NCBI GenBank assembly: GCA_041567315.1
Contig: JBFGCA010000078.1
Span: 1-23,033, forward strand
Reading direction: 5' to 3'
Length of the DNA: 23,033 nucleotides
Origin: JBFGCA01 sp041567315
GTDB taxonomy: Bacteria > Acidobacteriota > Thermoanaerobaculia > Multivoradales > JAHEKO01
The translations under genes were made by a program, and so were the position numbers. Every line of letters starts with the position of its first letter. The stretch's first letter is position 1. Positions 15,179-23,033 of the stretch are shown here, piece after piece. A model generated the notes under the pieces. It was not told the DNA's origin. It saw only the letters and a program-made list of their open reading frames with translations, and searched no databases.

Positions 15179-16093
15179 GTGCCGCCCGCCCCGACGGTCC
15201 TCCACCTGCGGAGCCGCAGCTCCGCCTTCCGGCCGCTGGCCGCCTACTCGCTGGCCGGGCGCCTGCTGATCTGCGATCGCCGGCTGACCGAGCTCGCCGC
15301 CTTCCGGGTCGATGCCGGCGCCCTCGCCCGGCGGTCCGGCGTGCCCCGGGCCCCGGCCGGCCCGTTCCCCGAGGTCTGTTTCCGGGGGCCGGCCCGGGTA
15401 GGGGACCGCGAGCTGGAGGTGTGCTGTCGTCACGGACCGGGCGGCTACCTGCTCGAGGTCGCCGCGGCCGGCCGGTTCTGGTTGGCCGCCGACGGCGGGC
15501 AGCTGTGCTGCCTCGAGGAAGCCGAGCTGGCGCGCGCCGTCCTGCTCGGCCCCTGCCTGGCCCTGATCCTCGCTCTCGGGGGAGTGTTCGGCCTGCACGC
15601 TTCGGCGGTCGACACGGCCGGCGGCCGGGTGCTCGCCCTCTGCGGACTCTCGGGTGCCGGCAAGTCGACGCTGGCGCGCCGGCTCCGCGACGCGGGGTGG
15701 CGCCGGCGGGCCGACGACCTGCTGCCGCTCGCCGGCGGGCCCCGGGGGCCGGAGGCGCGGCTGAGGTTCCCCCAGTTCTCGCTGCCCCGGGAGCAGCAGG
15801 CGGACCCGGCCGAGCCGCCGGCGGCCCCGCTGGCGGCGGTCGTCTGTCTGACGCCGACCGAGGGCGAGCCGGGACCGGAGCTGCGCCGCCTCACCCCGCG
15901 GCAGGGGGCGGTCGCCGTCGCGCGGCACACCGTCGCCTCCCGCCTGTTCGCGCCGCCGCTGGCACGCCGGCACCTGGACTTCTGCGCCGGGGTGGCGGCC
16001 GCGGTGCCCCTCTACGAGCTGGCCTATCCGCAGCGGCTCGATCAGCTCGACCGGCTGGCCGCGATGGTGGGCGATCTGCTCCGCGGCTCCTGA
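15179..16093 (+). CDS. HprK-like kinase associated with the lasso cluster
   Basis: This is a 304-residue protein whose C-terminal half is an HPr-kinase-like fold. The P-loop GLSGAGKST is at 156-164 and an ADD motif at 178-180, as in the ADD of HprK. The N-terminal half (about 1-140) has no family I recognise. HprK-like kinases occur in some lasso clusters (ThcoK and PadeK types), where they phosphorylate the C-terminal serine of the precursor. Here the precursor ends in Leu-Pro, so the target must be another residue (Ser6, Ser9 or Thr15 of the core, or the leader) or another molecule. It starts at GTG 15179, 34 bases after the precursor stop, with no clear ribosome site. It is the last gene before the convergent diguanylate cyclase. 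It could also be a general HprK-related kinase of unknown role. Confidence 0.78.
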   Translation: MPPAPTVLHLRSRSSAFRPLAAYSLAGRLLICDRRLTELAAFRVDAGALARRSGVPRAPAGPFPEVCFRGPARVGDRELEVCCRHGPGGYLLEVAAAGRFWLAADGGQLCCLEEAELARAVLLGPCLALILALGGVFGLHASAVDTAGGRVLALCGLSGAGKSTLARRLRDAGWRRRADDLLPLAGGPRGPEARLRFPQFSLPREQQADPAEPPAAPLAAVVCLTPTEGEPGPELRRLTPRQGAVAVARHTVASRLFAPPLARRHLDFCAGVAAAVPLYELAYPQRLDQLDRLAAMVGDLLRGS

Positions 16094-16123
16094 GCGGCCA
16101 GCAGGGGCTGTCGAACCCGGTGG

Positions 16124-19100
16124 CTAGGCCCCGGCCGCGGCCCGGGCGCGCTCTTCGGAGCTCTGGATCTCGACGATGCCCTCGGCCGCCAGCTGCTCCG
16201 GCGCTTCGTTGATCCGCCGCAACAGCTCGGAGGGCTGCAGCTTGGCCGCCCGGGGAGTGCCCAGCAGACCGAACCAGTGGTTGCGGCCGCGCCCCTTTGC
16301 CAGGTAGAGGGCCCGGTCGGCGATGCCCACGACCTGCTCCCAGGTCAACAGCTCGGGCCGCCGGGGGACGAAGGGCAGGGCCGCAAAGCCGAGCGAGCAG
16401 GACAGCTCGGCCTGCCGGCCGTCGCCGAGATCGAAGGAGTGGGCGGCGACGGCGTCGCGGATGCGCTCGGCCAGGCCCTCGGCCATCCGGGGCTCGGTGC
16501 TGCGGCCCACCACCAGGAACTCGTCGCCGCCCCAGCGGACCAGCGTGTCCGACTCCCGGCAGGCCTGACGCAGCAGGTCGCGGACCTGCATCAGCACCAG
16601 ATCACCGGCGGCGTGACCGTAGGTGTCGTTGACTTCCTTGAAGCCGTCGAGGTCGAAGATCAGGAACAGCAGATCGGGGGTCAGCTCGCTGCCGGCGACG
16701 GGCGCGGTGCCGACGGCGGCGGGTCGCTGGGCGTAGTAGCGCTCGACCACCGCCACGTCGCCGGCGATGTTGCGGAGCAGGAAGCGGCGGTTGCGGAGCC
16801 CGGTCAGCGAGTCGGTGACGCTGGCCTCCTCGAGCTTGCGGTTGACCTGCTCGAGGACGGTGTTCTTCTCCGCCAGCTCGCGGGTGCGGGCGTGGACTTC
16901 ACGCTCCAGCTTGCGGCTGTACTCGGCCTCGCGCTCCAGCTTCTGCTGCTGGGCCCGGGTGTAGGCGATCAGCGCCAGGACCACGGCCAGGCTGTAGAGA
17001 GTGTAGGCCCACCAGGTCTTCCAGGGGGGCGGAATGACCCGGATGTTGACCGCCAGCCCGTCTTCGTTCCACACTCCGTCGTTGTTGCCGCCGCGGACCC
17101 GGAACACGTAGTTGCCCGGATCGAGATTGGTGTAGGTGGCGCGGCGGACGCCGGCCACTTCGATCCAGTCGGGGTCGAAGCCCTCCAGCTTGTAGGCGTA
17201 GAGGTTGCTCTCGGGGGCGGTGTAGTCGAGGGCCGCGAACTCGAAGGTGACCACGTAATCGCGGTAGTGGAGCTCGATCGGCTGGTCGGCCGCCAGCGGG
17301 TCGAGCTCGACCGGCCGGTTGAGCTTGAGGAACGAGGTCAGCACCACCGGCGGCACGTGGGTGTTGTTGCCGATCTGTTCGGGCCGGAAGAAGTTGAAGC
17401 CGCGGTTGCCGCCGAAGTAGAGCTCGCCGCTGCTGTGCCGCAGGTAGGCCCCGGAGTTGAACTCGTTGCTCTGCAGGCCGTGGGCGGTGTCGAAGTTCTT
17501 GAAGATCTCGGTCCTGGGATCGAACCTCGACAGCCCGTTGTTGGTGCTCAGCCACAGGTAGCCGAGGTCGTCCTCGACGATGCCGAAGACGGCGTTGTTG
17601 GGCAGCCCCTCGCGCTCGGTGTAGCGCTTGAAGATCCCCTGGTGGGCCGCCCGGGGGCCGGGGTCCCAGCGGTTGAGCCCGCGCTGGGTGCCGATCCACA
17701 TCACGCCCTCGCGGTCCTCGCGGATCGTGTAGATGGTGTTGCTCGACAGGCTGACCATCTTGCCGGGCACGTGCCCGTAATGGGTGAAGCTGCCGCTGTC
17801 GCGGTCGAGACGGCTGAGGCCGCCGCTTTCAGTGCCCACCCACAGGTCGCCGGACGTCGACTCCCACAGCGCGGTCACCAGGTCGCCGGCCAGGCTGGTC
17901 GGGTTGTCGGGATCGTGCCGGTAGTGGACGAACTTCTCGGCCTCCCGGTCGAAGCGGTTGAGGCCACCCTGGAAGGTGCCGATCCACAGGAAGCCGTCGC
18001 TGCCCTCCAGCAGGGTGGTGACGCCATCGCTGCTCAGGCTGTTGGGATCGGCGGGATCGTGGCGGTAGTGCTCGAAGCCGGCGGCGCCGAGGACCAGCTT
18101 GTTGAGTCCGCCGGCCAGGGTCCCGGCCCACACCGTGCCCTGCCCGTCCACCAGCAGCGACATCACCCGGTCGTCGCTCAGGCTGCCCGGGTCCTGGGCG
18201 TCTTCGCGGAAGTGGGTGAAGGTGCGGCGCTCGCGATCCAGCCGGTTGAGGCCGCCGCCGTAGGTGCCGACCAGCAGGGCGCCGTCGACGTCCTCGGCGA
18301 AGGCGGCGACGACGTTGCTCGACAGGCCGCCGGGCTCGGCAGGGTTGGCCTGGTAGGCCGAGAAGAAGCCGGCGTGGGGGTTCCAGCGGCTGGTGCCGCC
18401 GCCCTGGGTGCCGATCCACAGCACGCCGCCGCGGTCCTGGAAGATCGACAGGATGCGGTTCTCGCTGAGGCTGGTGGCACGCCCCGGGTCGTTGCGATAG
18501 ATGGCGAAGCCGGCCCCTTCGCCACGCCACTCGTTGAGGCCGTCGTCGGTGCCCACCCACAGCGTGCCCTGATCGTCCTGGAAGATCGCGCGCACGCGGT
18601 TGGAGCTCAGGCTCGAGGGGTCCTGGGGCCGATGACCGAAACGCTTGAAGCTCTCGCGCGCCGGGTCGAGCCGGTAGAGCCCGTCCTCGTAGGTGCCCAG
18701 CCACAGCAAGCCGGCCTGGTCCTCGAAGATGGCGCGGACCCGGCTGGCCGGCAGACGCCCGGGCCGCTCCGCGTCCTGCAGGAAGTGTTCGAAGCTCTGG
18801 GTCGAGGCGTCGAAGCGGTCGAGCCCGCCGCCGTCGGTCCCCACCCACAACGACCCGGAGCGATCCTGATAGAGCGCGATGATCTTGTCGTGGCTGAGGC
18901 TGTCGGCCTCGGCCGGGTTGTGGGTGAAGCGCGTGAAGTCGCCGCTGGCGGGGTCGAAACGGTTGAGCCCGCCGCCGTCGGTGGCGATCCAGATGAGACC
19001 CTCACGGTCTTCGAGCAGCACCCGGATGCGGTCGTTGCTGAGGCTGTTGGGGTTCGAGGGGTCGTGGCGGAGGGCGGTGAAGGTGCCTGACTGGGGGTCG

Positions 19101-19501
19101 TAGCGGTTGAGCCCGCCGCCGACCGTGCCGGCCCACAGGGTGCCCCGACGGTCTTCGAGAACGGTGTAGACGAAGCTGTCGGACAGCGTGCCCGGGGTCA
19201 GCGGGTCGTGCCGGAAGGCGGTGAAGGAGTAGCCGTCCCAGCGGTTGAGCCCGTCCTGGGTGGCGAACCACATGAAACCGCGGCGGTCCTGGTAGATGTC
19301 GTAGACGTCGTTCTGGGAGAGCCCGTCCTCACCGGTGAGGCGCTCGAAGCGGATGTTCTTGACCTGTGCCGTCAGCGGGGCGGCGCCCGCTCCGGCGAGC
19401 GCCAGCAGCCCCACCAGCCGCGCCGTCAGCCGCCGCCAGCCCGCCGGAGGGCGCACGCACCGGCCCTCTGAGCAGTGCCGTGGAGCTGTGACAGGTCTCA
19501 C
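16124..19501 (-). CDS. Membrane diguanylate cyclase with double two-component-type propeller sensor
   Basis: This is an 1125-residue protein. A signal sequence covers about 24-46. Fourteen Reg_prop repeats (about 60-707) have the pattern LSxNxVxxIxxDxxGxLWVGTxGGLNR, enough for two seven-bladed propellers. A Y_Y_Y domain (about 750-828), one membrane helix (about 829-849) and a coiled coil (850-893) follow. The GGDEF domain starts near 894, with GGDEF at 991-995 and the inhibitory-site motif RESD at 982-985, five residues before it. Both active and I-sites look intact, so it should make c-di-GMP under product control in response to a periplasmic ligand. This sensor is more often joined to histidine kinases. 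The GTG at 19501 has GGGAGG eight bases upstream and a sigma-54-like promoter 47-62 bases upstream. It converges with the lasso cluster, 30 bases from the kinase stop. Confidence 0.93.
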   Translation of the reverse strand: MRPVTAPRHCSEGRCVRPPAGWRRLTARLVGLLALAGAGAAPLTAQVKNIRFERLTGEDGLSQNDVYDIYQDRRGFMWFATQDGLNRWDGYSFTAFRHDPLTPGTLSDSFVYTVLEDRRGTLWAGTVGGGLNRYDPQSGTFTALRHDPSNPNSLSNDRIRVLLEDREGLIWIATDGGGLNRFDPASGDFTRFTHNPAEADSLSHDKIIALYQDRSGSLWVGTDGGGLDRFDASTQSFEHFLQDAERPGRLPASRVRAIFEDQAGLLWLGTYEDGLYRLDPARESFKRFGHRPQDPSSLSSNRVRAIFQDDQGTLWVGTDDGLNEWRGEGAGFAIYRNDPGRATSLSENRILSIFQDRGGVLWIGTQGGGTSRWNPHAGFFSAYQANPAEPGGLSSNVVAAFAEDVDGALLVGTYGGGLNRLDRERRTFTHFREDAQDPGSLSDDRVMSLLVDGQGTVWAGTLAGGLNKLVLGAAGFEHYRHDPADPNSLSSDGVTTLLEGSDGFLWIGTFQGGLNRFDREAEKFVHYRHDPDNPTSLAGDLVTALWESTSGDLWVGTESGGLSRLDRDSGSFTHYGHVPGKMVSLSSNTIYTIREDREGVMWIGTQRGLNRWDPGPRAAHQGIFKRYTEREGLPNNAVFGIVEDDLGYLWLSTNNGLSRFDPRTEIFKNFDTAHGLQSNEFNSGAYLRHSSGELYFGGNRGFNFFRPEQIGNNTHVPPVVLTSFLKLNRPVELDPLAADQPIELHYRDYVVTFEFAALDYTAPESNLYAYKLEGFDPDWIEVAGVRRATYTNLDPGNYVFRVRGGNNDGVWNEDGLAVNIRVIPPPWKTWWAYTLYSLAVVLALIAYTRAQQQKLEREAEYSRKLEREVHARTRELAEKNTVLEQVNRKLEEASVTDSLTGLRNRRFLLRNIAGDVAVVERYYAQRPAAVGTAPVAGSELTPDLLFLIFDLDGFKEVNDTYGHAAGDLVLMQVRDLLRQACRESDTLVRWGGDEFLVVGRSTEPRMAEGLAERIRDAVAAHSFDLGDGRQAELSCSLGFAALPFVPRRPELLTWEQVVGIADRALYLAKGRGRNHWFGLLGTPRAAKLQPSELLRRINEAPEQLAAEGIVEIQSSEERARAAAGA
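17382..19321 (-). repeat. Fourteen tandem units coding for Reg_prop propeller blades
   Basis: Units of about 144 bp (48 residues) repeat the LS-x-N-x-V ... LWVGT ... GGLNR-D pattern fourteen times. They are diverged in DNA sequence. The count fits two complete seven-bladed propellers; the last unit is the least regular. Confidence 0.85.
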
Positions 19502-19525
19502 CCGAACCGCCTCCCGCTGACAGCG

Positions 19526-19606
19526 TCAGCCTGCGGTGCTTTCCGGCTGCACCCCGCGTGCCAGAAGCCCCGCCAAGACGCATCCTCGCACCCGGCGGCC
19601 TGGCAT
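19526..19606 (-). CDS. Possible 26-residue leader ORF with a perfect ribosome site
   Basis: On the minus strand AAGGAGGT (19621-19614), a full match to the anti-Shine-Dalgarno sequence, lies seven bases before an ATG (19606) that opens 26 codons ending in TGA. The predicted peptide starts MPGRRVRGCVLAGLLARG and has no known family. It ends 24 bases before the GTG of the diguanylate cyclase and overlaps the sigma-54-like promoter, so it would need a transcript from farther upstream. The ribosome site is striking because most genes here have weak ones. It could be a regulatory leader peptide, or chance. Confidence 0.35.
   Translation of the reverse strand: MPGRRVRGCVLAGLLARGVQPESTAG
19548..19563 (-). 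promoter_or_regulatory. Sigma-54-like promoter of the diguanylate cyclase gene
   Basis: Read on the minus strand, TGGCAC-GCGGG-GTGCA differs from TGGCAC-N5-TTGCW only at the first T of the -12 box and keeps the invariant GG and GC at exact spacing. The predicted start (about 19536) leaves a leader of about 35 bases before the GTG at 19501, with the GGGAGG ribosome site inside it. Confidence 0.6.
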
Positions 19607-19734
19607 TCCAGTAACCTCCTTGTTTTGTTTCACTTGGGCGAGTTCATCGGCAGCGCGGCCAGGGTCACGCCAGTCCGGGCGGGCCAGCCGGAAATTCCTG
19701 GACCACCCTCTGTGACAAAAAATGGCGCATGCCG
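19607..19734. other. Intergenic stretch upstream of the diguanylate cyclase
   Basis: The gap between the two regulatory genes (19502-19820) holds the promoter, the small ORF and the palindromic element listed separately. In the remainder there is a locally AT-richer patch around 19621-19632 and TGTGACAA at 19711-19718. The latter is matched in inverse orientation by TTGTCACA at 19759-19766, about 150-200 bases upstream of the sigma-54-like promoter. That is a possible activator-binding pair, though one half lies inside the palindromic element. I see no further gene. Confidence 0.3.
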
Positions 19735-19820
19735 CTAGTGTTCCGTGCGGTAAGTTCCTTGTCACATCGAGAGCGGGATGCAGCGCCGCTCGAATGTAAA
19801 GGAACTTGCCGCACGGGACA

Positions 19821-19824
<4 letters not shown>
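19735..19824. mobile_element. 90-bp MITE-like palindromic element with CTAG ends
   Basis: Positions 19735-19760 and 19799-19824 are inverted repeats of 26 bp with two mismatches, each ending in CTAG, around a 38-base centre. The right-hand CTAG (19821-19824) contains the TAG stop of the sigma-54 activator gene. Its termini share with the 161-bp element the order CTAG, four bases, CCGTG, four bases, AAGT. It lacks a T-run, so a simple intrinsic terminator is less likely, though a termination side-effect is possible. The structure is seen; mobility is inferred. Confidence 0.75.
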
Positions 19825-22877
<3,053 letters not shown>

Positions 22878-22995
22878 CGACGAGCTCGCAGCGCAGGGGA
22901 CTTGTTTGGCACCAGCCTCAGGGCACTGGCCACCAGTCGGGCCCGCGGAAGGGAGGTCCCCGCCTGGCTACGGAGCAGCTCTTCCAGCCGGCGGG

Positions 22996-23001
22996 ATGCT
23001 A
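22996..23001 (-). promoter_or_regulatory. Possible -10 box upstream of the sigma-54 activator gene
   Basis: On the minus strand TAGCAT sits in the context CGTGTTAGCATCC, identical but for one base to the context of the TPR-gene -10 candidate (3167-3179). No convincing -35 is visible and the leader would be about 110 bases. The rest of 22878-23033 shows nothing I can name. Confidence 0.25.
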
Positions 23002-23033
23002 ACACGGGCCCCGAGCGGCCCGCCGCGGAAAGA

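Noticed and set aside
16094..16123. Bidirectional terminator between the convergent kinase and diguanylate cyclase genes
   Set aside because: Only a weak 5-bp GGGGC/GCCCC pairing and no T-run are visible.
16277..19090. 937-codon open frame on the plus strand
   Set aside because: It is an exact antisense shadow of the propeller-GGDEF gene, with repeat periodicity inherited from the Reg_prop units.

Overview
This is a very GC-rich (roughly 70% by eye), densely coded bacterial window. The gene set suggests a Gram-negative-type envelope and a large regulatory genome: an ECF sigma operon with a PDZ protein, a periplasmic L,D-transpeptidase, a two-component-type double propeller fused to GGDEF, a sigma-54 activator, and a large SdrD-B-repeat protein ending in a C25-type domain. 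Acidobacteriota (or another high-GC deep-branching Gram-negative phylum) is my best guess from content alone. There is no rRNA or other marker gene to prove it.

Left part (1-5775). A MocA/MobA-type nucleotidyltransferase lies on the minus strand. It is followed by a gene-free stretch holding a large imperfect palindrome (993-1159), possibly a structured RNA. Next is a tightly overlapping minus-strand operon: ECF sigma factor, one-pass membrane anti-sigma-like protein, PDZ/coiled-coil periplasmic protein. Divergent from it, a TPR protein and an L,D-transpeptidase form a plus-strand pair that share an NTF2-like C-terminal domain. Two copies of a non-coding, MITE-like repeat (1-137 and 5607-5775) bracket this segment in opposite orientations.

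Central part (5776-16093). A textbook sigma-54 promoter (6013-6028) precedes a 2282-residue secreted protein with ten SdrD-B-like calcium-binding domains and a C-terminal C25 (gingipain-like) peptidase domain. On the same strand follow an asparagine-synthetase-like lasso-peptide cyclase, a small lasso-peptide precursor gene with a clear YxxPxL...T leader (predicted Gly1-Asp8 ring), and an HprK-like kinase. No lasso leader peptidase or PqqD-like RRE protein is present, and the cluster is closed by a convergent gene. This compact cyclase-precursor-kinase set, apparently downstream of a sigma-54 promoter and a giant surface protein, is the most unusual system in the window.

Right part (16124-22877, minus strand). 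A sigma-54 activator carries a degenerate GGDEF domain with an intact I-site motif, a GAF domain, a AAA+ domain with GAYTGA, and two Fis-like HTHs. Downstream of it is a membrane diguanylate cyclase with fourteen propeller repeats, a Y_Y_Y domain and an active-looking GGDEF. That cyclase gene has its own sigma-54-like promoter just ahead of its start. A second, 90-bp CTAG-ended palindromic element lies between the two genes. I infer, but cannot prove, a circuit in which c-di-GMP made by the cyclase is read by the activator, which fires sigma-54 promoters including that of the surface-protein/lasso operon.

Both complete palindromic elements begin or end with a CTAG that contains the TAG stop codon of a neighbouring gene, and their termini share spaced motifs. 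This suggests a common transposase, perhaps IS630-like.
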